Below, one piece after another: positions 36,868 through 45,637 of a stretch of DNA of 64,000 nt. Positions within the stretch are counted from its first letter, which is position 1, and the number at the start of each line of letters is the position of its first letter. The notes under the pieces were generated by a model. That model did not search any database. It was not told where the DNA came from and was given only the letters and a program-made list of their open reading frames with translations. A program made the translations under genes and the position numbers. Source of the stretch: an uncultured Alteromonadaceae bacterium (GTDB lineage: Bacteria > Pseudomonadota > Gammaproteobacteria > Enterobacterales > Alteromonadaceae); assembly GCA_947494925.1 (NCBI GenBank), contig CANLWS010000008.1, positions 298,394 to 362,393 of the forward strand, given 5' to 3'.

Positions 36868-39225
36868 TTGGATGGACGGGTGCAGCAAGGGTTCATACTC
36901 ACCAGAAGGCAATTTGAACGCTCTGGAAAAACCTTTCTCGAATTTTGGCTGGCGGCCGATCAAGGTCCGGTCAGATTAGTGACATCTGCCCAACGTTCAG
37001 TCTTTTTTGTTGCACAGCCTATTAGCGAGCGTGCCCAGCAGATATTGCGTCAAGCTGGACTGAACTTCGTAGCCAAGCCTCTTGAGTTGAAGACATTTGA
37101 GCACCATCAGGTAACCGCATTCTATTTTGACCAAATCAATCATTTCTATCAGGCGCGTGACGCGCTAAACCAAGCCCTTATTACCTCTTATGAAAACGAT
37201 ATTCGTCTGGCAGAACGGTTTTTAATGGAGCGGTTTGTTACCGGGTCATTGTCTTATATCGGGATCCCTGCAGAAAGTGATTCTTTGCTTGGTTACAGCG
37301 AAGTCAAAATCAAGCCTGCCGATTACGCACCGGACTTATCCGTTCTCTCACTGGACATAGAATGCAGCGAAAAAGGGGAGCTGTTTTCGGTCGGTTTATC
37401 CGGCCAGGACTATCAAGCCGTCATTATGATAGGTGCACCTGAAGCTAGCCCGGATTGGGTCGTTTGGGTGGAAGATGAAAGGGCATTGTTACAGCAGTTG
37501 ATGGTAGAAGTAGAGCAACAAGACCCTGATATTTTTATCGGATGGAGTCTTGTGAATTTCGATTTCAGGGTACTTATTCAGCGGGCTGAGTTGTTAGGGA
37601 TTAAGTTGATTCTTGGGCGAGACAGGCAGGCGCTGACCTGGCGGGAATCTCGCAATGATCCAGGACAAGGCTTTGTTAATATCAATGGGCGAGTCATAGT
37701 TGATGGAATCGACTCGCTGAAAACGGCCACCTATCAGTTTGATAGTTTTAGCCTTGAAAATGTTGCTCAGACGTTGTTGGGAAAAGGCAAAGAGACTGAA
37801 AATGTCGAGGACAGGCTAGCCACAATCCAGCATGATTTTCTGCACAATAAAGTTAAATTGGCTAAGTATAATTTGCAGGACTGTGTGTTAGTTGAAGAAA
37901 TTTTTGCGCACACCAATTTATTGGACTTTTTAACATTGCGCAGTCAACTGACCGGGTTAGAGCTGGATCGCAACGGCGGTTCAGTAGCGGCCTTTGTCAA
38001 TCTTTACCTTCCCAAACTCCATAGAGCAGGGTATGTCAGCCCAAACAGACCTGAAAACGGAGGCTTGGCCAGTCCAGGTGGCTATGTAATGAGCTCTGTT
38101 CCAGGACTTTACAAAAATGTTCTGGTGTTGGATTTCAAGAGTCTTTATCCCTCTATTATCCGTACTTTTAAAATTGATCCATTGGGATTAGTAGAAGGGT
38201 TGGCTAAACCAGAAGATGCAATACCTGGTTTCAAGGGGGGGATGTTTTCCAGGCAAAATCACTTTCTACCTGACATCATTACGTCACTTTGGAAGCAACG
38301 GGATCAAGCAAAGAAAAACAACGATGCTGCTCGATCACAGGCCATAAAAATTTTAATGAACTCTTTTTATGGTGTATTGGGAGCTGGTGGCTGTCCATTC
38401 TACGACACCCGTCTGGCAAGTTCGATTACCATGCGTGGGCACGACATCATGCAGACCACTGCTCGCTGGATTGAGGAAGATGGCTACAAAGTCATTTATG
38501 GCGATACTGACTCTACTTTCGTTTGGCTGGAGGGGGAGTTGAATTCAGAACAAGCAAAACAAATTGGTATGCAACTGCAACAAAAAATCAATCAGAATTG
38601 GACTCAACTTATTGAACAGAACTTTCAGCTGACAAGTCATCTTGAAATCGAATTTGAAACCCTATTCGAACGATTCCTAATGCCTACTATTCGTGGTTCA
38701 GAGCTGGGCAGTAAAAAGCGTTACGCTGGTTTGAAAAGTACTGGAGACAAAGCAGAACTAATATTCAAAGGATTGGAAACAGTTCGTTCAGATTGGACCG
38801 GGCTGGCAAAACACTTCCAGAGCACACTCTACCAGCTGGTTTTCGAGGATCAGAATGTCTCTGCATTCATCAAGTCCACTATTGCCGATACCTTAGCCGG
38901 AAAGTTTGATGATCAACTCATTTATCGAAAAAGACTCAGGCAGCGACTAGATAAATACGTAAAAAATGTGCCACCCCATGTAAAGGCAGCCAGACTGGCA
39001 GACGCGGAAAACGCCCGATTGGGTAAGCCGTTACGTTATCAGCACAAAGGTTGGGTTTCTTACATAATCACCACACAGGGGCCAGAGCCACTTGAGTATC
39101 AGAAGAATCCTATCGATTACCAGCACTATATTGATAAGCAAATCAGGCCGATAGCAGAAGGGATATTACCTTTTATCGACCTGTCCTTTGAACGTATCAA
39201 CAGTGCTCAGATGGCACTCTTTTGA
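36868..39225 (+). CDS. polB: DNA polymerase II (family B)
   Basis: 785 residues, close to the Escherichia coli enzyme in length and order. The start is TTG 36868, matching the family N-terminus QGFILTRR. The 3'-5' exonuclease motif is seen as LSLDIECS with later FDFR and YNLQDC; polymerase motifs are DFKSLYPSII (A), KILMNSFYGVLG (B) and VIYGDTDS (C). All catalytic aspartates are present. The enzyme performs translesion and replication-restart synthesis after DNA damage. In E. coli it is SOS-induced, but I see no LexA box here, and the short 29-base gap suggests readthrough from the GGDEF gene. Confidence 0.96.
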   Translation: MDGRVQQGFILTRRQFERSGKTFLEFWLAADQGPVRLVTSAQRSVFFVAQPISERAQQILRQAGLNFVAKPLELKTFEHHQVTAFYFDQINHFYQARDALNQALITSYENDIRLAERFLMERFVTGSLSYIGIPAESDSLLGYSEVKIKPADYAPDLSVLSLDIECSEKGELFSVGLSGQDYQAVIMIGAPEASPDWVVWVEDERALLQQLMVEVEQQDPDIFIGWSLVNFDFRVLIQRAELLGIKLILGRDRQALTWRESRNDPGQGFVNINGRVIVDGIDSLKTATYQFDSFSLENVAQTLLGKGKETENVEDRLATIQHDFLHNKVKLAKYNLQDCVLVEEIFAHTNLLDFLTLRSQLTGLELDRNGGSVAAFVNLYLPKLHRAGYVSPNRPENGGLASPGGYVMSSVPGLYKNVLVLDFKSLYPSIIRTFKIDPLGLVEGLAKPEDAIPGFKGGMFSRQNHFLPDIITSLWKQRDQAKKNNDAARSQAIKILMNSFYGVLGAGGCPFYDTRLASSITMRGHDIMQTTARWIEEDGYKVIYGDTDSTFVWLEGELNSEQAKQIGMQLQQKINQNWTQLIEQNFQLTSHLEIEFETLFERFLMPTIRGSELGSKKRYAGLKSTGDKAELIFKGLETVRSDWTGLAKHFQSTLYQLVFEDQNVSAFIKSTIADTLAGKFDDQLIYRKRLRQRLDKYVKNVPPHVKAARLADAENARLGKPLRYQHKGWVSYIITTQGPEPLEYQKNPIDYQHYIDKQIRPIAEGILPFIDLSFERINSAQMALF

Positions 39226-39248
39226 CATCCTCTACAGATCAACACGCT

Positions 39249-39476
39249 CTAATGCGCGTGATAGGAATCGTCGCTAAAATCAGGATAAGTATCGATACCT
39301 AATGCTTTGTAAAGTAAACACACGCCAAATGAACTTGAAATCCAAAGCAGCATGGAAAAAACGCCAAGCGCGATACTGATGCCTGTGGAGAAAATTCCTT
39401 CAAAGGCTAGTGCCAGTAAAACGCATGCAATAATAGAGCGGATTGCTGTGTCGAGAATACCTACATTCTGTTTCAT
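39249..39476 (-). CDS. DUF2892-family small membrane protein
   Basis: 75 residues. The sequence KQNVGILDTAIRSIIACVLLA is the signature of the DUF2892 (YgaP-like inner membrane) family, with two transmembrane helices (about 10-28 and 33-55) and a short soluble tail rich in His and Asp. The function of the stand-alone protein is not established; in some proteins the domain is fused to a rhodanese. A consensus FNR-type box lies about 65 bases before the start codon, at a distance suiting activation under low oxygen. Confidence 0.8.
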   Translation of the reverse strand: MKQNVGILDTAIRSIIACVLLALAFEGIFSTGISIALGVFSMLLWISSSFGVCLLYKALGIDTYPDFSDDSYHAH

Positions 39477-39534
39477 TTTTATGCCCTCATTAATCAGTCT
39501 GTTTACAGTCTACAAAGCTGCTAAATACGGGGTA

Positions 39535-39548
39535 TTGATCTGAATCAA
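39535..39548. promoter_or_regulatory. FNR/Anr-type box TTGATCTGAATCAA
   Basis: An exact match to TTGAT-N4-ATCAA. Its centre is about 65 bases before the DUF2892 start on the minus strand and about 128 bases before the response-regulator start on the plus strand. The first distance suits an activator site at about -41.5 of a transcript with a short leader. Confidence 0.65.
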
Positions 39549-39669
39549 ATGAATGGAATTGGTATTAAACTTTGGTCTAAAATTCGACCGTTTACGACCA
39601 GCCGGTATTGTTCTTCACTGGATCCAAGCTATAGTAAATTAACCTGCTTTTTGTTGAGGAACGGCGCAT

Positions 39670-40059
39670 TTGCTACCCGACAATATTCTGCTGATAGATG
39701 ATGATGAAATCACACTGGAACTGGTGCAGCATATATTAGAAGAATTCGTATCTGGCGAGATCTTTAGCTTTTCAAGTAGTATCAAGGCTTTGGAATTTAT
39801 TGATACAATCGATCCTGATAAATTGGGATTGGTCATTTGTGACTGGCAGATGCCTGATCATGATGGGATAGAAGTATTAGAGGCGCTGCGTGCACGAGAA
39901 TTAGCAACGCCCTTTCTGATGTTGACCGGGAATGCGACGCGCGAGTTGGTGATTTCTGCCAAAAAAGCCGGCGCGACAGATTTTATCGCCAAACCATTCA
40001 GGAACAGGGATCTGACTGAAAAAGTCGAGAACCTTCTCAGACCTATCCACTCAAGTTAA
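39670..40059 (+). CDS. Single-domain response regulator (CheY-like receiver)
   Basis: 129 residues forming one receiver domain and nothing else. Conserved features: acidic cluster DDDE at 10-13, phosphoacceptor Asp58 in VICDWQMPDHDG, Thr in MLTGNAT and Lys in IAKPFRN. The TTG start is supported by TTGAGGA nine bases upstream. Such stand-alone receivers act in phosphorelays or bind a partner protein. No kinase is adjacent; a PLP-dependent lyase gene follows 50 bases later and the DUF2892 gene is divergent. Partner unknown. Confidence 0.88.
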   Translation: MLPDNILLIDDDEITLELVQHILEEFVSGEIFSFSSSIKALEFIDTIDPDKLGLVICDWQMPDHDGIEVLEALRARELATPFLMLTGNATRELVISAKKAGATDFIAKPFRNRDLTEKVENLLRPIHSS

Positions 40060-40108
40060 AATCCAACAACCCGAACCTTACAATTTAATTATACAGGCAT
40101 ACCATTCC

Positions 40109-41236
40109 ATGCAGTTTGACAAGATTATAGACCGCAAAAATACCTATTCATTTAAATGGGAAAAATACAAAGGAAGCGATATTTTACCGATGTGGGTCGC
40201 AGATACGGAATTCAGGTGTGCTCAACCTATATTGGACGCTATCAAAGAGCAGGCCGAACATGGTTTGATGGGGTACCACTTGCCAGCACAATTTGAACCT
40301 GCGAATCAGGCAGTAGTGCGTTGGTTAAAAAAACAGCACGATTGGGATGTTGAAACTGATTGGATAGTTTGGACACCAGGTGTTGTCCCAGCGTTTAACA
40401 TGGCTTGTAAGGGCTTTAGTGAAGCGGGTGACAGTGTCATTGTGCAGACTCCCAACTATCCGCCGTTGCTGGCTGCACCCAAATTGAATGGAATGTCCCG
40501 CGCTGATGTGGGTACAGTAGTAGTGGATGGGCGTTGGACACTGGATTTCGACGCCTTGCGAGCTCAGGCTGAGAGGCCCGAGTGCAAACTCTTTATTTTG
40601 TGCAACCCGATGAATCCAGTGGGCTCGGTATTGACCGAAAATGAGCTGGCGCAAGTCAGAGATATCTGCCAGGAAAGCGATGTAATTTTGTGTTCAGATG
40701 AAATTCACTGTGATTTAATCCTGGACCAAAAGTCCAAACATATTCCTGCCGGAAAATTCGAAGGATTACAGGAGCGCTCCATTACCCTGATGGCCGCGAG
40801 CAAGACATTTAATATTGCAGGGCTGGGCGCATCATTCGCTATTATTCCCAACGCTGAAGTTCGAAAGCGATTCATATCCGCAGGTCAGGGAATCGTGCCT
40901 TGGGTCAATATTCTTGGTTTGGTTGCCACAACTGCTGCTTTTACACTATGTGATGATTGGTACGCTGGTTTGCTCGACTATCTGCGCGAAAACAGACGTT
41001 TCATGGTGGATGAAATTAATGCCATTCCGGGTCTCGAACTTCTGGCCCCTGAAGCAACATTTTTGGCCTGGATTGACGGGGCAGGTTTAGGTGTGGCGAA
41101 TCCTCAGGCCTATTTTGAAAGCAAAGGTATCGGACCTTCGCCCGGCATCGATTTTGGAGACAGAAACTTCATCAGAATTAACTTTGGGTGCCCTAAAGCT
41201 TATCTGCAACAAATGCTGGAGAGATTAAAAAAATAA
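40109..41236 (+). CDS. PatB/MalY-type PLP-dependent C-S lyase (putative cystathionine beta-lyase)
   Basis: 375 residues of the class-II aminotransferase fold. The N-terminus FDKIIDRKNTYSFKWEKY, then LPMWVADTEFRCAQPI, is diagnostic of the MalY/PatB group. CNPMNPVG, SDEIHCDLIL and the PLP-binding Lys in MAASKTFNIAGLGAS are all present. Expected activity is beta-elimination of cystathionine or cysteine conjugates to pyruvate, ammonia and a thiol (EC 4.4.1.13). In E. coli MalY also modulates a regulator; nothing here suggests that. Its last 12 bases overlap the 3' end of the convergent Nramp-like gene. Confidence 0.9.
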   Translation: MQFDKIIDRKNTYSFKWEKYKGSDILPMWVADTEFRCAQPILDAIKEQAEHGLMGYHLPAQFEPANQAVVRWLKKQHDWDVETDWIVWTPGVVPAFNMACKGFSEAGDSVIVQTPNYPPLLAAPKLNGMSRADVGTVVVDGRWTLDFDALRAQAERPECKLFILCNPMNPVGSVLTENELAQVRDICQESDVILCSDEIHCDLILDQKSKHIPAGKFEGLQERSITLMAASKTFNIAGLGASFAIIPNAEVRKRFISAGQGIVPWVNILGLVATTAAFTLCDDWYAGLLDYLRENRRFMVDEINAIPGLELLAPEATFLAWIDGAGLGVANPQAYFESKGIGPSPGIDFGDRNFIRINFGCPKAYLQQMLERLKK

Positions 41237-42424
41237 ACTCGCCAGCTTATACAGGCCAAGGCAGCTAACCAATAAAACCACAATTCCGCCCACAGTGTTG
41301 GCAAGCAAACCGTTGCGTTGTTCGCCTAGCAGTGTGGGTTGGTTCATTATCCAGATAAGGAACAAAGCGATAATGGGCAGCAACAAGCCATTTGCTGCCT
41401 GGGCAAACAAGATGGCCACCAAAGGTTTGATTCCAATGCTGGCAAATATCACACCTGCCAGTAGCACCACCAACCAGACTGATTTGAATCGAATATTATT
41501 CATATCACTTTGCCAGCCAAATGCTCCACTAATGGCATAAGCTGCAGCAAGTGGCGCCGTGATAGCGCTGGACAATCCAGCGGCAAACAGGCCTAGTGCA
41601 AAAAAGTAGCTGGCATAGTCGCCTAAAAGTGGTTCCAATTGCGTGGCTATATTGCCGGCAGACAAGGTAGATCCTGTGGCAAAAAATGCACTGGCAGCAC
41701 AAGACATTACAGCCAGTGTTACCAGTCCGCCCAGGCCAATTGACAGGCCAGAATCAATACGATTGGCGCGCAGGTTTTTCTTTTGGCTTCTTTCCGTATC
41801 CCGTTGTTTGGCAACGATACTGGCATGTAAAAACAGGTTGTAGGGTACAACTGTTGTGCCGATAAGTGCGATGACAGACAAGGTTGCGCCATCCGGAATA
41901 GTGGGTGTGAACATGCCGCTGGTTAACGCACTCCAATCAGGTTGGGCGATAAGCATAGTGGTGAGAAATACCAGACTCATGACTAGCACCAGAGTGATTA
42001 GCGTTCGTTCCAGTATTTTGTAGTGCCCGGTCGCAAGCAACAGACCGGCAAGAACCCCGAGGCAAATGCTCCACAAGGAAATGCTGCCACCCAGGGTGCT
42101 GGATATGCCCAGCGCTGCACCGGTTAAGTTTCCAGCCTGATAGGCCGCGTTTCCGATGCCAATTGCGGCGACCACTAGTCCGATTGAAAAGAATTTCAAT
42201 AATTTTGACTGAAAGTTATCACGCAGAGCTTCGGCCAAACCGTTTCCTGTCACCAGGCCAAGTCTCGAGGCCATTTCCTGCAATACAAAAGTAGCCACAA
42301 CAGAAAAAAGCAGTGCCCAGACCAGGGCATAACCAAAATTAGCGCCTGCAATACTGGCCGTTGTAACTGTTCCAGGACCGATAAATGCGGCAGTAATCAA
42401 AAGGCCGGTGCCGAAATTTTTCAT
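41225..42424 (-). CDS. Nramp-family transporter with non-canonical metal-site motifs
   Basis: 399 residues, about eleven transmembrane helices, Nramp/LeuT fold. Helix 1 reads FIGPGTVTTAS where canonical Mn/Fe Nramps have DPGN, and helix 6 reads VPYNLFLHAS in place of MPHN. The metal-binding Asp of helix 1 and the sulfur-donating Met of helix 6 are therefore both absent, as in Nramp-related proteins reported to carry Mg or other ions. Substrate is thus uncertain. It lies 101 bases downstream of the ZnuD-like receptor on the same strand and may share its Zur-like control. The 3' end overlaps patB by 12 bases. Confidence 0.82.
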   Translation of the reverse strand: MKNFGTGLLITAAFIGPGTVTTASIAGANFGYALVWALLFSVVATFVLQEMASRLGLVTGNGLAEALRDNFQSKLLKFFSIGLVVAAIGIGNAAYQAGNLTGAALGISSTLGGSISLWSICLGVLAGLLLATGHYKILERTLITLVLVMSLVFLTTMLIAQPDWSALTSGMFTPTIPDGATLSVIALIGTTVVPYNLFLHASIVAKQRDTERSQKKNLRANRIDSGLSIGLGGLVTLAVMSCAASAFFATGSTLSAGNIATQLEPLLGDYASYFFALGLFAAGLSSAITAPLAAAYAISGAFGWQSDMNNIRFKSVWLVVLLAGVIFASIGIKPLVAILFAQAANGLLLPIIALFLIWIMNQPTLLGEQRNGLLANTVGGIVVLLVSCLGLYKLASLFF

Positions 42425-42525
42425 AAGGTAAAGTCTTTGCGATTCATACTCTTAGACTAACAGTACTTGATAAAAGCGCAAAAGGGAAAGGACTCGGGCA
42501 CAGAAGTGCCCGAGGGGATAACATG

Positions 42526-44805
42526 TTAGAAGTTAATACGTGTACCTACCACTATTGAGCGGCCTGGCAATGGCGCATCATCTTTTAGGAAAGATGAGTG
42601 AACACGAGCTAGTTTGTCCGTCAAGTTGTTGCCTTTGACAAACAATACCCATTCAGCATCTCCGATATTAGTGTAATAGTTGAACGCTGCGTTAACCAAA
42701 GTGTAGCTATCGGTCTCCGTTTCAAAGTCGGCAATATTGTCTTGTTTAGCGTAGTAAGTTGCACCCAACTCCGCATGCCAGTTGTCAGCTTCCCAGTGCA
42801 GCTCTGCTCCTATTCTCAATGGGGGAATACGAGGAACGTTGGAACCATCATTCAGTTCAGCTCGGGTCACATCGGCATAGGTATCCAGACGAAGATTTTC
42901 GTTTATATGCCAGTCAATCTCAGCTTCAAAGCCATAAATTTCAGCATCTTGTTGAGTGAAAAGAAAGATAGGAAGTCCTTCTTCTTCTCCCTCGTGCTCG
43001 TCATGCTCTTCACCTTCATGTTCGTCTTCATGCTCGTCATCATGATCCTCGTCGTCGTGCCCATGGTCATCTTCCATGTACAGCCCAGTGTTTTGCTGGA
43101 AAAGGTAATCATCTATCTGGTTGAAGAATATACTGAAGTGAGCTTCAACGTCTTCACCTACGTATCGATAGGTTAAATCCAGGTTATTTGAAACTTCTTC
43201 CCTGACAGAATTGCCAGATTGGACAATTTCAACTTCGTCACCTTCCAGTTCTATTTCAAATCCTGCACCCACTTCAAAAGTTCCGGTGGCGATGTGCAGT
43301 CCGTTAGAGAAAATTTCTGCTGAGGTAGGAGCTCGTTCAGAACGGGCATAATTGAACGCCAATGAGCTTTTATCAGATAGGCTCCAAACCACGCCAGCAG
43401 ACAAACTCAATGAAGTGTAGGATTGGGTGTCAAACTCAATTTCATGCTCTTCATGCTCTTCATGCTCTTCGCCTTCATGTTCCTCTTCTTCATGCTCATC
43501 TTCGTCGTGTTCGAAGAAGGAGTTGTCAGGCTTAATTTCAGTGTCTTCTAGACGCGCACCCAACTGCCACAAAAAGTCGCCAGAACGCTTTTCTTCGAGC
43601 AGAAAAATTGCTCTTGTTTCGGTTTGAGTCGCAGGCGAGAACGCTTCTTCACCCAATGCCGAGAAGTCGGTATCTACCAGATTGAAGCCCAGCACGCCGG
43701 TCCAGCCAGCGACTTCCTCGTGTTTACCCCATAACCTGGCTTCAAAAGTTTCGTTGTCAAAAACAGTTCCAACTTCACCTTCTTCAATCTCTGCGTGGGT
43801 ATAATCTGTATAGGCGGTGTGAAAATGAAGCTCATTGATAAAGCTGTCAATTTTCAAAAAATCCACCATCGCCTGATATCTGTCCTGTTTCAGGCGACCG
43901 AAGATTTCTTCCTCTTCATGCTCGTCCTCATCATGATGTTCTTCTTCACCCTCGTGTTCGTCTTCATCATGCTCGTCATCGTGCCCATGTTCATCGTCAT
44001 GTCCATGTGAATGACCAGGGATACCATAGTCCGACTCAAGCTTTCCAAATGAAACTGCTGCACGAAAATCATCTTGTACCCATCCTAGTCCGCCAGTAAA
44101 ACCATTGGCATCGATAAATGAGTTTTCCAGCTCACCAGTATCTTCGTCGCTATCTGCTTCTGCGGGACCAGGGATATCATAATTCTCGGTCTTACGGTCG
44201 TAGGCATCCAGATGCCAGGCAAAATCTCCGGTGCCGCCGTCGACATTGAAGGAAAACGTATCTTCACTTGAGACGCTGTCATGCAGGTAAGCTACCTGAC
44301 CATCGACACCTTCTCTTTTTTGAGTGGGTAAGCGGTTGTCTACAATGTTGACCACACCACCAATGGCGCCACTACCATACAATAGTGTTGCCGGGCCACG
44401 CAGTACTTCAATTTGAGTCGCATTTGATGCTTCAGCAGAAACAATATGATCTGGGCCTACGCGAGAGGCATCAGAAACATCCAAACCATTTTGTACAACC
44501 TTAATTCGTGGACCATCTAACCCTCGGATAATAGGGCTGCTGGAAACCGGACCAAAGTAAGTGCTATGCACACCAGGTACATTCTTGAGTGTTTCGCCTA
44601 AGGTAGGAGCCAAGCGCTGCTTCAAATCTTCACCTGCAATGATTGATACAGGCGTAGCAGATTCTAGTACTGAACGGTTAAGCGGAGACGCAGTAACCAC
44701 TAGAGTTTCAATATCACTTTCGTCTTTGTGCGTCTGTTTTTCTTGTGCTTGAGCTGTACCTGCAATGATAGCGCAGGTAATGAGCGAGTAGGTAAAGCTT
44801 CGCAT
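42526..44805 (-). CDS. ZnuD-like TonB-dependent zinc receptor, histidine-rich loops
   Basis: ATG 44805 is preferred (GGA a few bases upstream; direct start of the signal peptide RSFTYSLITCAIIAGTAQAQ). About 759 residues: TonB box region DIETLVVTAS, a plug domain (about 45-165, with GPRIKVVQNGLDVSDASRVG and IEVLRGPATLLYGSGAIGG) and a 22-strand-type barrel ending in VVGTRINF. Three extracellular stretches (plus-strand positions about 43906-44012, 43439-43516 and 42976-43078) are packed with His, Asp and Glu, a hallmark of the zinc receptor ZnuD. Two Zur-like boxes overlap the promoter. Predicted role: zinc capture and uptake across the outer membrane when zinc is scarce. Confidence 0.88.
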   Translation of the reverse strand: MRSFTYSLITCAIIAGTAQAQEKQTHKDESDIETLVVTASPLNRSVLESATPVSIIAGEDLKQRLAPTLGETLKNVPGVHSTYFGPVSSSPIIRGLDGPRIKVVQNGLDVSDASRVGPDHIVSAEASNATQIEVLRGPATLLYGSGAIGGVVNIVDNRLPTQKREGVDGQVAYLHDSVSSEDTFSFNVDGGTGDFAWHLDAYDRKTENYDIPGPAEADSDEDTGELENSFIDANGFTGGLGWVQDDFRAAVSFGKLESDYGIPGHSHGHDDEHGHDDEHDEDEHEGEEEHHDEDEHEEEEIFGRLKQDRYQAMVDFLKIDSFINELHFHTAYTDYTHAEIEEGEVGTVFDNETFEARLWGKHEEVAGWTGVLGFNLVDTDFSALGEEAFSPATQTETRAIFLLEEKRSGDFLWQLGARLEDTEIKPDNSFFEHDEDEHEEEEHEGEEHEEHEEHEIEFDTQSYTSLSLSAGVVWSLSDKSSLAFNYARSERAPTSAEIFSNGLHIATGTFEVGAGFEIELEGDEVEIVQSGNSVREEVSNNLDLTYRYVGEDVEAHFSIFFNQIDDYLFQQNTGLYMEDDHGHDDEDHDDEHEDEHEGEEHDEHEGEEEGLPIFLFTQQDAEIYGFEAEIDWHINENLRLDTYADVTRAELNDGSNVPRIPPLRIGAELHWEADNWHAELGATYYAKQDNIADFETETDSYTLVNAAFNYYTNIGDAEWVLFVKGNNLTDKLARVHSSFLKDDAPLPGRSIVVGTRINF
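43441..43467. repeat. Perfect 9-bp tandem repeat x3 inside the zinc receptor gene
   Basis: TTCATGCTC occurs three times head to tail, encoding an EHE-type tripeptide on the minus strand within a histidine-rich loop. Slippage would add or remove three residues in frame, changing metal-ligand number without breaking the gene. Confidence 0.75.
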
Positions 44806-44824
44806 GTTTTGTAATCCGTCTGAG

Positions 44825-44861
44825 ATGTTATATTGTAACATTGGTTTTGTTACATTATAAC
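44825..44861. promoter_or_regulatory. Two Zur-box-like palindromes upstream of the zinc receptor
   Basis: ATGTTATATTGTAACAT (44825-44841) and GTTACATTATAAC (44849-44861) each match the gammaproteobacterial Zur consensus GTTATAATATAAC at 11 of 13 positions. They lie 20-56 bases before the receptor start codon on the minus strand, where bound Zur would block RNA polymerase. Confidence 0.7.
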
Positions 44862-44978
44862 GTTAACACTTAGTTCAAAGTCAAGAGTGTGCATAGATAA
44901 TTTATTAACGGATGACGATGCAGGTGTTAAAAGGGTAGACTGAGTCATATTTTTACATGTTTATAAAGCTCTTTTCCC

Positions 44979-45620
44979 ATGCCAGATAGCAAAGAAGCAA
45001 TGCATTTGAAAATGCTTTGTGAAGGTGAACTAAAAGATGTATTGCACACTTACGAGTATATTCAGGGTCTCGTCTTTGCCGTCTCGGCTGCTCCGGAAAT
45101 TCCAATGCCAGAAACCTGGTTGATATGGGCGTTTGATCAACGGGGTCAGATAGCGTCGGAACAACAGGCTGACGAATTGACCGATACCTTGATGGCAATG
45201 TTTCAACGGCAGCTTAGAGATATGCGAGACGACAATGTCGAATTGCCCGCTGCGCTTTTTTATCCAGAAGACCACGGACGGAATTCCCCTTTGAGTATGT
45301 GGATGACAGGGTTGCTAGCGGGTCACAGCCAACTAGAAAATGTCTGGTCAGATGCGTGGGATAATGTAGGGCAGAAAGAACCAGCAATATTACCGAACAT
45401 GCATAAGAACCTGAAATTCTGTCTTGGTATGTTCAGTTCTTTCGCGGATATCCCGCTGGCCATCCAACAAGCTGAAGAGAAAGGAAACCCTAGTCTGGTC
45501 GAAAAGTTGCCAACTATTTACTTGTCGCTCCCTCAGGCATTGAAGCAATATGTTGCTTTGTCTGGCCAACTAGTAGCTTTTTTACCTGATCAGTTCGAGA
45601 CCTTCGTTAAACAGAAATAA
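44979..45620 (+). CDS. YecA/UPF0149-family protein
   Basis: 213 residues, acidic, helical, no signal peptide. HTYEYIQGLVFAVSAAPEIP, then MPETWL, matches the start of the UPF0149 (YgfB/YecA) fold, in which a helical bundle opens with a GF-TAL-type segment followed by a Pro and Trp-Leu. LSMWMTGLLAGHSQLENVW corresponds to the later WxxGFxxG helix. No SEC-C zinc tail is present, so it is the short form. Function is not established. The gene is divergent from the zinc receptor and converges with the MocR gene. Confidence 0.7.
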   Translation: MPDSKEAMHLKMLCEGELKDVLHTYEYIQGLVFAVSAAPEIPMPETWLIWAFDQRGQIASEQQADELTDTLMAMFQRQLRDMRDDNVELPAALFYPEDHGRNSPLSMWMTGLLAGHSQLENVWSDAWDNVGQKEPAILPNMHKNLKFCLGMFSSFADIPLAIQQAEEKGNPSLVEKLPTIYLSLPQALKQYVALSGQLVAFLPDQFETFVKQK

Positions 45621-45637
45621 CTCAACCAGAAAATCGT

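Noticed and set aside
42742-43176. 144-residue plus-strand frame inside the zinc receptor
   Set aside because: Antisense shadow of a well-supported gene; composition follows the reverse of the acidic repeats.
43427-43627. Plus-strand frame with a Ser/Cys repeat resembling a metallothionein
   Set aside because: It is the exact reverse of the Glu/His/Asp codon tract of the zinc receptor gene and has no ribosome binding site.
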